Below are positions 1 through 7,333 of a DNA stretch of 37,689 nt, in pieces. Origin of the DNA: Nocardioides cremeus (GTDB taxonomy: Bacteria > Actinomycetota > Actinomycetes > Propionibacteriales > Nocardioidaceae); the NCBI RefSeq assembly GCF_030518195.1, contig NZ_JAULSC010000017.1:1-37689 (forward strand). Reading direction: 5' to 3'. The notes under the pieces were generated by a model. It had not been told where the DNA came from. It ran no database searches and saw nothing but the letters and a program-made list of their open reading frames with translations. How positions within the stretch are numbered: position 1 is the first letter of the stretch; every line of letters starts with the position of its first letter. The position numbers were made by a program, and so were the translations under genes.

Positions 1-1
1 G

Positions 2-118
2 CGCGAGTACGGGCTGCCCTGCGTGGTCAACACCCAGGGCGCCACCCGGGTGCTGCACACCGGCGACCGGGTGCGGGTCGACGGCGACCGCGGGACCGTC
101 ACGGTCCTGACGGGGTAG
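2..118 (+). CDS. C-terminal end of a PEP-utilising (swivelling-domain) enzyme, partial
   Basis: Only the last 38 codons lie in the window, with the reading frame entering from the left edge and a TAG stop at 116-118. The peptide runs REYGLPCVVNTQGATRVLHT, then GDRVRVDGDRGTVTVLTG. The pattern of a small polar start, G-x-P-x-V-V-x-T, A-T, then G-D-x-V-x-V-D-G-x-x-G-x-V is the end of the PEP-utilising enzyme mobile domain (PpsA, PpdK, rifampicin phosphotransferase and relatives), which carries a phosphohistidine between two active sites. The exact member cannot be told from this piece. Its last 20 bases overlap the 3' end of the convergent gene that follows. Confidence 0.72.
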   Translation, partial: REYGLPCVVNTQGATRVLHTGDRVRVDGDRGTVTVLTG

Positions 119-983
119 GCGGCGCCTCTCGAGCAGCGCGCGCACCGCCGCATCCGTTGTAGTAGCGGTCCGTCGGAATGAACTTCTCAGCGCGCTTGAT
201 GGTCCAGCCGCCTGCGAAGAAGCCGAGCTTCTTGGACTCGGCCACGCCGTAGCCGAAGTTCTTGCGGTCGAGAAGGGCCGACTTCTTCCAGGTCACCGTG
301 AAAGTGCCGTCGTCCTTCGTCGTGACGGTCCTCGAAGGGCAACCCTTCCACAGCCCCGTGACGGGCACGCCCATGTCCGGCTCGGCCCACGCGTATCCGT
401 CCTCCACAGACGACCAGAGCGTTGCGCGGGACTTGATGCGGTATCCGACGGAGGTCTTGGTGGCCTTTTGCGGCTCGACCGAGACCACTCGCTTGGGCAC
501 GAACGACGTGGTGGCATCGCTGGTGTCGAGGACGTGGTCGCCGTCCTCGTAGATCGCCGACGTGATCGAGAGCTGCAGCTGCTCCCCGGCGCCGTAGCCC
601 AGGGACAGCAGCCGCTTGATCGGCTTGCAGGTCAAGGTGAGGTGCAACGCAGCCTGCTCGTACGTGCTCGTGTAGGCGTCCTGAGTGCTGAGGGAGTCGA
701 GGACCTCACCGTCCGGCGTCGAGACGTCGAGGGTGACCACCCAACCCGCTTGATACTCCGTGGCGGCGAAGGCCTTCCCCTTGCCGGGAGCGCTCATCTG
801 GATGCTGGACGAGCTCGACTTGGTGCATCCGTCGGCGGCCTGGGCGATCAGGTAGTCGTACTCGACGCCCAGGCCCGTCAGTGAGCCTGACGTCGCAGCG
901 GTAGCGCTCGGTTGGAGGGCGAAGGTGGTCGCGGCCGCGACGGTGAGGGCGGCGAGGGCGGACCGGGCAAGGGTGAGAGGCAT
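99..983 (-). CDS. Secreted protein of unknown function
   Basis: This 294-residue protein starts with a clear Sec signal peptide: a short basic start, a hydrophobic stretch from about residue 8 to 22, and an AxA-type cleavage site near residues 28-30 (SATAA). The mature part is rich in Ser/Thr, looks beta-rich and carries cysteines spread through the chain (CTK, CKP, CPS, NGCGG), so disulphides in the exported form are likely. I do not recognise a family. The ATG at 981-983 has no strong ribosome binding site. The 3' end overlaps the stop of the convergent gene on the left by 20 bases. No partner gene is evident; the gene upstream on the same strand is read the same way but is unrelated. Confidence 0.75.
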   Translation of the reverse strand: MPLTLARSALAALTVAAATTFALQPSATAATSGSLTGLGVEYDYLIAQAADGCTKSSSSSIQMSAPGKGKAFAATEYQAGWVVTLDVSTPDGEVLDSLSTQDAYTSTYEQAALHLTLTCKPIKRLLSLGYGAGEQLQLSITSAIYEDGDHVLDTSDATTSFVPKRVVSVEPQKATKTSVGYRIKSRATLWSSVEDGYAWAEPDMGVPVTGLWKGCPSRTVTTKDDGTFTVTWKKSALLDRKNFGYGVAESKKLGFFAGGWTIKRAEKFIPTDRYYNGCGGARAAREAPPTPSGP

Positions 984-1090
984 GGATCGGACGCTAGGGC
1001 TCGCCTACCGGCTGTCCATGCATGTCGGGACCACTCCGAACAACTCCGAACGCGCTGCTGGTCCGCCGGCCGCCGCCTGCCTCGTTGCTC

Positions 1091-1915
1091 CTAGACGGCG
1101 TAGCCCTCGCGGAAGGTGGGATGGGCCGGGACCCAGCCGGTCGAGCGAAGCCGGGCGTTGGAGATCCGCTTGCCGTGCGCCTGCGCGGGATCGCCGGTGG
1201 GTGGTGCTGGGACGTCGATCTGTCGCGCCAGGTGGCCCGCGACGTCGCCCATCAGCGCCGGCTCGTCGTCGTTGCCGAGGTAGATCGGCTCGGGCGCCTC
1301 GGGGCGGGTGAGCAGGTGGACCGCGGCCGCGGCGGCGTCGTCGCGGTGGATGCGGTTGGTCCAGCGGTGCGGGTCGTCGACCTGGCCCTCGCGCACCCGG
1401 TCGACGAACCTCGACCCGGTGCCGTCGTACAGGCCCGAGCAGCGCAGCACGGTGCCACCCGGCACCCGGGCGGCGAAGAGCTCCTCGGCCTCCAGCAGCA
1501 CCCGCGCCGGGCCGTCCTTGGGGGAGGGGGCGTGTGACTCGTCGACGAGGGTGCCGTCGGGCACGTCGCCGTGCACCCCGGTGGAGGAGATCAGGACGGC
1601 GCGCTCGGGCAGCCGGCCGGCGGCCTCGACGGCGTCGAGCGCGCGCCGCATGCCGTCGACGTACGTCGCGCGGTAGGCCCCCTCGGAGCGCGGCCGGGCG
1701 GTCAGGGCGACGACCAGGTGGCGCAGCTCGAGCGCGGGCAGGTCGGGGACCTCGTGGGCCAGGTCGACGGACAGGCCGTGCAGGGGCGCCGGCACCAGCT
1801 CGGCCCGGCGGCGCAGGGCGAGGACGCGGTGCCCCCGCTCGGCGAGGCGCAGGCCGATGCGCGACCCGAGGTCGCCGCACCCGATCATCAGCACGTCTGC
1901 ATCTGCGGCATCCAC
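1091..1915 (-). CDS. NAD(P)-binding epimerase-like protein (extended SDR, YeeZ-like)
   Basis: The 274-residue protein opens with a Rossmann dinucleotide motif, VLMIGCGDLGSRIGLRLAER (about residues 8-27), which fits the G-x-G-x-x-G pattern of NAD(P)-binding. It has the look of the atypical or extended short-chain dehydrogenase/epimerase group: a nucleotide fold at the N-terminus, an ISSTGVHGD segment (about residue 110) where such proteins carry their active-site Ser/Thr, and a smaller C-terminal substrate part. The usual YxxxK pair is not clear, so catalysis is uncertain. YeeZ-type proteins of this shape are mostly uncharacterised. It stands alone; the initiator tRNA is transcribed divergently from the next 90 bases. 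Confidence 0.75.
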   Translation of the reverse strand: MDAADADVLMIGCGDLGSRIGLRLAERGHRVLALRRRAELVPAPLHGLSVDLAHEVPDLPALELRHLVVALTARPRSEGAYRATYVDGMRRALDAVEAAGRLPERAVLISSTGVHGDVPDGTLVDESHAPSPKDGPARVLLEAEELFAARVPGGTVLRCSGLYDGTGSRFVDRVREGQVDDPHRWTNRIHRDDAAAAAVHLLTRPEAPEPIYLGNDDEPALMGDVAGHLARQIDVPAPPTGDPAQAHGKRISNARLRSTGWVPAHPTFREGYAV

Positions 1916-2008
1916 GTCTCGACCCTAGGTCAGCGCCCCTCACCCACCCGCCGACCGCGGCCCCGAATTGTGTGCGTCGGGTGCGGTGTGTGACGGTTGA
2001 GCCACCGA

Positions 2009-2082
2009 CGCGGGGTGGAGCAGCTCGGTAGCTCGCTGGGCTCATAACCCAGAGGTCGCAGGTTCAAATCCTGCCCCCGCTA
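2009..2082 (+). tRNA. Initiator tRNA-fMet (anticodon CAT)
   Basis: A full cloverleaf can be folded: acceptor CGCGGGG (2009-2015) with CCCCGCT (2075-2081), D stem GAGC/GCTC, anticodon stem CTGGG/CCCAG with loop CTCATAA (anticodon 2043-2045), and T stem GCAGG/CCTGC around TTCAAAT. Two features mark it as the initiator: the first acceptor pair is a C-T mismatch, and three G-C pairs stack in the anticodon stem. CCA is not encoded; the sequence goes on with CAAG. Confidence 0.96.
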
Positions 2083-2088
2083 CAAGAT

Positions 2089-2132
2089 CCAGAGGCCCCC
2101 TCCCACCAGTGATGGTGAGAGGGGGCCTCTGG
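2089..2132 (+). terminator. Long hairpin just after tRNA-fMet
   Basis: A perfect 14-bp stem (2089-2102 with 2119-2132) continues after one C-A mismatch into a further 5-bp stem (2104-2108 with 2113-2117) closed by a GTGA loop. It begins 7 bases after the tRNA end, so it is placed as its terminator, though no T-run follows. The only early start codons of the following gene lie in its loop and right arm. Confidence 0.8.
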
Positions 2133-2969
2133 CGTTCCTCAGGGTGTCGAGCGCCCCAAGCCGTCACGCCGGTCAGGAGTTCGGGCCGACGTCGCGGCCA
2201 GGTCATCTCGCGGTCATCGGGCCACGCCCCCGAGAACACGATGGCCGCCTTCGAGCTGGGGGTGGAGATGGGCTCCGACCTGGTCGAGGCCGACGTGCAG
2301 CGCTCGAAGGACGGCGTCCTGGTGCTCGTGCACGACACCACCCTCGCGCGCACCACCGACGTCGAGGAGGTCTTCCCCGACCGGGCGCCGTGGCGCGTCA
2401 GCGACTTCACCTACGCCGAGATGCAGCAGCTCGACGCGGGCTCCTGGTTCTCCGAGGACTACGCCGGCGAGCCGATCCCGACGATGGCCGACATGGTCCA
2501 GCAGCTCCGGCGCAGCCGCGCCGGCATCCTGATGGAGGTGAAGTCGCCGGCCCTCTACCCCGGGATCGAGCAGCAGGTCGCCGACGAGCTCGCGAGCTTC
2601 CCCGGCTACCTCACCTCCGCGGTCCGCTCCGAGCGGCTGGTCGTGCAGAGCTTCGACTGGGCGTCGATGGCCCGCTACCACGAGATCCAGCCCTCGGTGC
2701 CCGTCGGCCTGCTCGGTCGCCCCGCCGAGGCGCTCCTGCCGGAGCTGTCGACGTGGGCCGACCAGATCAACCCGAGCTTCCGCTCCTTCGACGCCTCGTA
2801 CGTCGACGCCGTGCACGACGCGGGCATGGAGGTGCACACCTACACCGTCAACGAGCGGGCTGACATGCACCTGGTGCTCGACCGTGGGGTGGACGGGGTG
2901 ATCACGAACTTCCCCGACGTGCTCGAGGACGTCTTCGCCGAGCGTCGTACCCGCGCCGACGCGGCCTAG
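2109..2969 (+). CDS. Glycerophosphodiester phosphodiesterase with a damaged N-terminal motif
   Basis: This is a cytosolic-type GDPD TIM-barrel protein that would hydrolyse glycerophosphodiesters to glycerol-3-phosphate and an alcohol. Metal and catalytic positions seen are PENT (about residue 41), the E-x-D pair in VEADVQ, HDTTLARTT, the MEVKSP strand and the closing GVDGVITNFPDVL. Odd points: the family's AHRG motif, normally a few residues before PENT, is replaced by VISRSSGHAPENT, so the HRG histidine is missing, as if 6 bases were lost. The only start codons before PENT are GTG 2109, ATG 2112 and GTG 2115, inside the tRNA terminator hairpin and without a ribosome binding site; the next in-frame ATG (2241) would remove PENT. 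The gene may be 5'-damaged and inactive. Confidence 0.78.
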   Translation: MMVRGGLWRSSGCRAPQAVTPVRSSGRRRGQVISRSSGHAPENTMAAFELGVEMGSDLVEADVQRSKDGVLVLVHDTTLARTTDVEEVFPDRAPWRVSDFTYAEMQQLDAGSWFSEDYAGEPIPTMADMVQQLRRSRAGILMEVKSPALYPGIEQQVADELASFPGYLTSAVRSERLVVQSFDWASMARYHEIQPSVPVGLLGRPAEALLPELSTWADQINPSFRSFDASYVDAVHDAGMEVHTYTVNERADMHLVLDRGVDGVITNFPDVLEDVFAERRTRADAA

Positions 2970-2975
2970 GACCGA

Positions 2976-3032
2976 CGAGGCGCCCCGCCTCGCCACAACC
3001 CGTCTGACCTGCGAAAACGCGGGTCAGACGGG
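2976..3032 (+). terminator. Two tandem hairpins after the GDPD gene
   Basis: The first is a 7-bp stem, CGAGGCG/CGCCTCG (2976-2982 with 2986-2992). The second is an 11-bp perfect stem, CCCGTCTGACC (2999-3009) with GGTCAGACGGG (3022-3032), with an inner GCG-AAAA-CGC stem-loop. They start 6 bases after the TAG stop. No T-tract follows, as is common in actinobacteria. Confidence 0.75.
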
Positions 3033-3062
3033 GATGTCGGTGGTGGGTGCTTGGCTGGTCTC

Positions 3063-4415
3063 ATGCTCAAGGACGCGGCGGTGGAGGAGATGTCGGAGGA
3101 CGCTGTCCTCGACACCGCTGCCGAGCTCGCGACCACGGCGCAGCGGGCCGAGGTGGGGTTGTTGCGAGCGGCGTACCGGTGGGCGGTGCTCCACGACCCC
3201 GCTCGCACCCTCAACCCGAAGGTGGCGGTGCTGCCGGGGCGGGAGAAGGCCCGTCAGTACGGCGGTGAGGGCACCGCGCCGGTGAGTGAGTTCGCGGCCG
3301 CGGAGCTGGGTGTGCGGATCGGGCGCACCACCCACGCCGCGGCGTCCCTGATCGCGGACGCGCAGGACCTGCACCACCGCCACCCCGTGCTGTGGGCACG
3401 GGTGGTGGCCGGCGAGGTGCGGTCCTCCTACGCCCGGTTCGTGGTCACCAAGACCCGTGAGCTGACCGCACTCGAGGCCGCCTGGGTCGACGCGGAGGTC
3501 GCGGAATCGGCCGACGGCCGGATCCCGTGGACCAGGTTCGAGGCACTCGTGGTCGGCAAGGTCGCGGCCGCCGCACCCGAGCTGGCGCGGGAGAAGGAGG
3601 AGCGTGCCCGGCGGGCGACGTTCGCGAAGATCGTCGGCACACCCGAGCACGGGATGGCCTCGTTCCTGATCCGCGCCCCCATCCCGGTGATCGCCCAGCT
3701 CGACGCGACCATCGGTGCGCTGGCGGAGCGGTTGCGCGAGCAGCTGCCGGATGACCCGCACGCCGCCGACCCGATCCGTCAGCCGGTGGGGGAGGAGCAG
3801 CCCGATCCGGCGACCACGGTGGTGTGCGCCGACGAGCGCCGGGTGCTGGCGGTGCTGATGCTCGCCAACCCCGGCACCGCCCCCGAGGACCTCGACCTGA
3901 CCGCCCTGGTGCCGAAGGTGGAGGTGGTGGTCCACCTCGACGGCCACGACATCAACGACGACGGCACCGGGGGCGTCCCGGCGATCGCGAGGGTGGAGGG
4001 CCACGGCCCGGTCACCCGCGAATGGGTCCGCGAGGTCCTCGGCCCGCACGCGAGGTTCACGATCCGCCCGGTCTTCGACCCACTCGGACAAGTACCCGTC
4101 GATGCCTACGAGATCCCGGCGCGACATAGACGGGCCGTGCGACTGATCTCGCCGGCCGATGTCTTCCCCTACTCCTCCTGCACCAGCAACACGATGCAGA
4201 CAGACCACACCGATCCCTGGGCGCCCGGGGCAGCCGGTGGGTCGAGCGAGGTCGGGAACTACGGACCGATGACCACCACCCACCACCGCGCCAAGACCTT
4301 CGGACACCTGCGGGTCAAGCAACCCTTCCCCGGTGTCTTCCTGTGGCGCGACCGCTTCGGAGCGATCTACCTCGTCGACCCCACCGGCACCCGCCGCATC
4401 GACCAGGCTGCCTGA
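3063..4415 (+). CDS. DUF222 / HNH endonuclease domain protein (13E12 type)
   Basis: The 450-residue protein has the DUF222 domain over most of its length (EVGLLRAAYRWAVLHDPA, EFAAAELGVRIGRTTHAAAS, RIPWTRFEALV, ATFAKIVGTPEHG) and a C-terminal HNH nuclease fold: C-T-S then TDHTDPW, an N in EVGNYGPM and THHRAKTFGH. The Asp-His, Asn and His-His residues of the HNH site are all present, so it could bind metal and cut DNA. Such proteins occur in many copies per genome in Nocardioides and Mycobacterium and their role is unknown. I prefer ATG 3063 over TTG 3051; neither has a strong ribosome binding site. The stop lies within a terminator shared with the convergent oxidase gene. Confidence 0.9.
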   Translation: MLKDAAVEEMSEDAVLDTAAELATTAQRAEVGLLRAAYRWAVLHDPARTLNPKVAVLPGREKARQYGGEGTAPVSEFAAAELGVRIGRTTHAAASLIADAQDLHHRHPVLWARVVAGEVRSSYARFVVTKTRELTALEAAWVDAEVAESADGRIPWTRFEALVVGKVAAAAPELAREKEERARRATFAKIVGTPEHGMASFLIRAPIPVIAQLDATIGALAERLREQLPDDPHAADPIRQPVGEEQPDPATTVVCADERRVLAVLMLANPGTAPEDLDLTALVPKVEVVVHLDGHDINDDGTGGVPAIARVEGHGPVTREWVREVLGPHARFTIRPVFDPLGQVPVDAYEIPARHRRAVRLISPADVFPYSSCTSNTMQTDHTDPWAPGAAGGSSEVGNYGPMTTTHHRAKTFGHLRVKQPFPGVFLWRDRFGAIYLVDPTGTRRIDQAA

Positions 4416-4442
4416 GCCCGGTGGCCTAAGCCACCGGCTCAG
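4412..4442. terminator. Bidirectional terminator containing both stop codons
   Basis: An inverted repeat of 13 pairs with one bulged C (4412-4425 with 4430-4442) and a CTAA loop ends both convergent genes. The TGA of the HNH gene (4413-4415) lies in the left arm and the TAG of the oxidase (4426-4428, read on the minus strand) lies in the loop. Confidence 0.85.
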
Positions 4443-5829
4443 CCAGCCTTGCGTACTCGCCGCACTGCAGCACGCCGTCGGGGTCGTAGGACTGCGCGAC
4501 CTCGGCGAGGCGCCGCAGGGTGGCCGGGTCGTAGGCCCGGCGGGCAGTCGTCTCGTCGTGCGGCGGGCCGAAGTTCGGCCAGATGCCCCCGGTGTCCCAG
4601 TCCGACAGTGCCGAGAACAGGCACTGCGCGTGCTCGGAGGAGCCGGTGCCCGGGACGCCGACCGCGAGGACGCTGTAGCCCGCCGCGCGGTGGGAGAAGG
4701 CGTCCGGGTGCGCCGGCGGCCGGGCGTAGGCACCGCCGAGCGCCCGCACCTCGACCAGCACCTGCGGCGACCCCGACCCGGGGCCGGCCGCGGCCAGGAA
4801 CAGCTCGGCGGCCTCGGCCGGGAAGTCGGTCAGCAGCATCGCCGGGTCGGTGCACGGCATCGGGTCGACCGGGTCGGCGTGCACGGCGTCGACCTCGGTG
4901 TACGGGCGCAGCGACGCGTCGTCGAGCACCACCGGCGCCACCTGCCTGATCTCGTCGAGCAGCGCCCTGCCCTCCTCGGGGTCGGCGACCCACAGGAAGC
5001 GCACCGCCAGGGTCATCCGCCCCACCAGCGGCGGCGGCACCCCCGGTAGGTCGGGCAGCTGGAACAGCGCGAACGAGGTGGAGCCGACCTCGGGCAGCCG
5101 GGCCGACCAGTCGCGCCACCGCTCGATCACGCGCTCGGCGTCGGCGGCGTCGAAGTAGACCGCGCCGCCGTAGAACGATGCCTGCTCGACGAGGTCGAAC
5201 TCGACGGCGGTGACGATCGCGGTCGCACCTTTGCCGCCGCGCAGTGCGAAGAACAGGTCGGGGTGCTCGGTGGGGGTGACCCGCCGCGCCACGCCGTCGC
5301 CGGTGACCACGTCGAAGGCGCGCACCTTGTCGGCCGCGATGCCGTGCATCCGCGACATCGGGCCCACGCCGCCGCCGGTGGTGAAGCCGACGACCCCGAC
5401 GTCGCTCGACGAGCCGTTGAGCGGAGCCAGGCCGTGGGGGGCCGCGGCCTCGATGACGCGCAGCCACTTCACGCCGGCCCCCGCCCGCGCCCAGCCCTCG
5501 GGGTGGACGACGAGCTCGTCGAGGCCGGAGGTGACGACCAGCAGGTGCCCGGCCAGCGACGACTCCGCGCCGTGCCCGGTGGCCTGCACCCCGACGGTGA
5601 AGCCGTGCTCGCCGGCGAAGCGGATCGTGGTGGCGACGTCCTCAGGGGTGGCCACGGCCACGACCGCGGCCGGCGCCATCTCGACGGCGAGGTTCCAGGC
5701 CGAGGCGCGCACGGCGTACTCCGGGTCGTCGGGGGTGTGCAGGGTGCCGGTCAGTCGCCGGCGCAGCTCCTCGAACGGTGTGCGCACGGCGGTCCCGGCG
5801 TCGACGGTGTCGTCGAACGTGGTGGTCAT
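4426..5829 (-). CDS. FAD-linked oxidase, PCMH/berberine-bridge-like (1)
   Basis: The 467-residue protein has the PCMH-type FAD domain: PAAVVAVATPEDVATTIRFA, then ATGHGAES with His86 at the position that carries covalent FAD in the 6-hydroxynicotine oxidase/berberine-bridge group, SSSDVGVVGFTTGGGVGPMS, and the LFFALRGGKG strand. The C-terminus ends with the family's SYDPDGVLQCGEY segment, close to the usual D-P-x-x-x-F/L. It probably oxidises a small alcohol, amine or sugar with O2; the substrate cannot be read. The start ATG is preceded by AGGAGA at the proper distance. It is the last gene of a minus-strand group (SARP regulator, oxidase 2, oxidase 1) and has its own putative SARP sites in the 139-bp gap upstream. 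Confidence 0.9.
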   Translation of the reverse strand: MTTTFDDTVDAGTAVRTPFEELRRRLTGTLHTPDDPEYAVRASAWNLAVEMAPAAVVAVATPEDVATTIRFAGEHGFTVGVQATGHGAESSLAGHLLVVTSGLDELVVHPEGWARAGAGVKWLRVIEAAAPHGLAPLNGSSSDVGVVGFTTGGGVGPMSRMHGIAADKVRAFDVVTGDGVARRVTPTEHPDLFFALRGGKGATAIVTAVEFDLVEQASFYGGAVYFDAADAERVIERWRDWSARLPEVGSTSFALFQLPDLPGVPPPLVGRMTLAVRFLWVADPEEGRALLDEIRQVAPVVLDDASLRPYTEVDAVHADPVDPMPCTDPAMLLTDFPAEAAELFLAAAGPGSGSPQVLVEVRALGGAYARPPAHPDAFSHRAAGYSVLAVGVPGTGSSEHAQCLFSALSDWDTGGIWPNFGPPHDETTARRAYDPATLRRLAEVAQSYDPDGVLQCGEYARLAEPVA

Positions 5830-5904
5830 GTTCTCTCCTGGGTCAGGGCCTCAGCGGCCTGCGGGGTGGCATCCGGGTGACGCCAGGAGGACCGTCGCCC
5901 AGGT

Positions 5905-5948
5905 GGCTTGAGACGGAGTTGGGAGCGGCTTGAGGCCCCGGCTCAAGT
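5905..5948 (-). promoter_or_regulatory. Putative SARP operator upstream of oxidase 1
   Basis: GGCTTGAG occurs at 5905-5912 and again at 5927-5934, exactly 22 bp apart, with a looser GAGTTGGG at 5916-5923 halfway; the phase is 11 bp. Read on the minus strand, toward the oxidase start at 5829, these are CTCAAGCC repeats. An inverted CTCAAGT follows at 5942-5948. SARP regulators bind direct heptamers phased by 11 bp. The same core occurs upstream of the second oxidase. Confidence 0.6.
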
Positions 5949-5968
5949 CGCAGCCCGAGGTGGGGCGG

Positions 5969-7333
5969 TCAGTGGTGCGGCGGCATGAACAGCCCGGCCG
6001 GGTCGACGGCGCGGCGTACGGCGCCGAGCCGAGCGTGCACCTCGGGCGGGAAGGCCTTGCGGGTGTCGGAGGGCTCGTCGACCATCGGCAGGTAGGTGCG
6101 CCCCGACCAGGGGGTCACGGCGTCGACGAAGCGACGCGCGTCCTCGCGCTGGCGGGCCCAGCCCGCGGGGTCCGGGTCGAGCCCGACGCCCAGCGCCAGG
6201 AACCGGCCGTCGAGGTGGTCCAGCGCGCCGCCGAGGGGGTCGCGCTCGGCCAGCGCGCCCCCGAGCTGGCGCAGCTCGACCAATGACAGCTCGCTCGCCG
6301 AGCCCGGCCCCACGGCGTCGAGGACCGCACCGATGGCGGCGTCGGGCAGCGAGTCCACCAGCACGCTGCTCGCGTACGCCGGCGTGGGACCCTCGGGCTC
6401 GAGGTGCAGGCGCACCAGCGAGGCGGCCGGCACCCGCGCCACCGTGTCGATCTCTGGGGCAAGCGCGCGCAGCGGGGCCAGGACCTCGGCGGCCAGGGCG
6501 TCGGGGCCGAGCACGGCGCCGTCGACCAGCACCAGCCGGCGCCCCCGCATCGCGGCCGGCATCTGCTCGTCGTCGCCGACGCTGAGCACCCGGAACGAGC
6601 TGGTGACCTCGCGCGGGGCCGTCTCGCACCATGCCACCCACGCCGGCAGCACCCGCTCGAGCTGGGTCCAGTCCCAGACCAGGGTCCCGGCGACCACGGT
6701 CGCGACCGGGTGCAGGTCGAACTCGAGGGCGCACACCACGCCCAGCGCGGCGCCGCTGCCGCGCAGCGCCCAGAACAGCTCGGGCTCGTCGTCCGCGCTG
6801 GCCCGCACCACGCTGCCGTCGGCGAGCACCACCTCGGCGGCACGCACCGCGTTGCACTGCAGCCCGAGCCGGCGCGCGTACCAGCCGATCCCGCCGCCCA
6901 GGGAGTAGCCGACCACCCCGACGTCGGGGGAGGTGGGGTGCAACGCGGCCAGCCCGTGCCGGCCGGCCGCGTCGGCCAGGTCGCCCCACAGCACGCCGGC
7001 GCCGACCCGCGCGGTGCGGGTCTCCGGCGAGATCCGCACCTCGGTCATCGCCGAGGTGCGCAGCAGCACCGCCTCGCCCAGCCGCCCGGCCAGCGGCGGG
7101 GCGCCGTGGCCGGTGCCCTGGGCGGCCACCGAGAGCCCGCTCGCCGCGGCCGCCCGGACCACCTCGCCGACCTCCTGGGGCCCGGCCGGGTAGGCCACGG
7201 CGGCCGGGTGGTCGTCGAGCATCAGGTTCCAGGGCGTGCGAGCCAGGTCGTACGCCGCGTCGCCGGGCAGGCAGACCGCCCCGCCGCACAGCCCGCGCAG
7301 CGCGCGGGCACGGTCGTCCTGCTGCACCGTCAC
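5969..7333 (-). CDS. FAD-linked oxidase, PCMH/berberine-bridge-like (2)
   Basis: The 454-residue protein is a paralogue of the neighbouring oxidase with the same layout: ARTPWNL near residue 31, PAAVAYPAGPQEVGEVVRAA, AQGTGHGAPP with His76 as the likely FAD attachment residue, SPDVGVVGYSLGGGIGWYAR, and ELFWALRGSGAALGVV. It ends with RAVDPAGLFMPPHH. The GTG at 7331-7333 is chosen because GGGAGA lies 7 bases upstream and because the GTG overlaps the TGA stop of the upstream SARP gene as GTGA, which suggests translational coupling. It also has its own CTCAAGT repeats 43 bp upstream, inside the SARP gene. The substrate is unknown. Confidence 0.88.
   Translation of the reverse strand: MTVQQDDRARALRGLCGGAVCLPGDAAYDLARTPWNLMLDDHPAAVAYPAGPQEVGEVVRAAAASGLSVAAQGTGHGAPPLAGRLGEAVLLRTSAMTEVRISPETRTARVGAGVLWGDLADAAGRHGLAALHPTSPDVGVVGYSLGGGIGWYARRLGLQCNAVRAAEVVLADGSVVRASADDEPELFWALRGSGAALGVVCALEFDLHPVATVVAGTLVWDWTQLERVLPAWVAWCETAPREVTSSFRVLSVGDDEQMPAAMRGRRLVLVDGAVLGPDALAAEVLAPLRALAPEIDTVARVPAASLVRLHLEPEGPTPAYASSVLVDSLPDAAIGAVLDAVGPGSASELSLVELRQLGGALAERDPLGGALDHLDGRFLALGVGLDPDPAGWARQREDARRFVDAVTPWSGRTYLPMVDEPSDTRKAFPPEVHARLGAVRRAVDPAGLFMPPHH

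Noticed and set aside
2009..2132. Integrated element at the tRNA-fMet gene (att site)
   Set aside because: No repeat of the tRNA 3' end was found in the window and no integrase gene follows, so insertion is not supported.
3063..4415. HNH gene as part of a mobile intron or phage
   Set aside because: DUF222-HNH genes are common in these genomes, and there is no intron fold, integrase or repeat around it.
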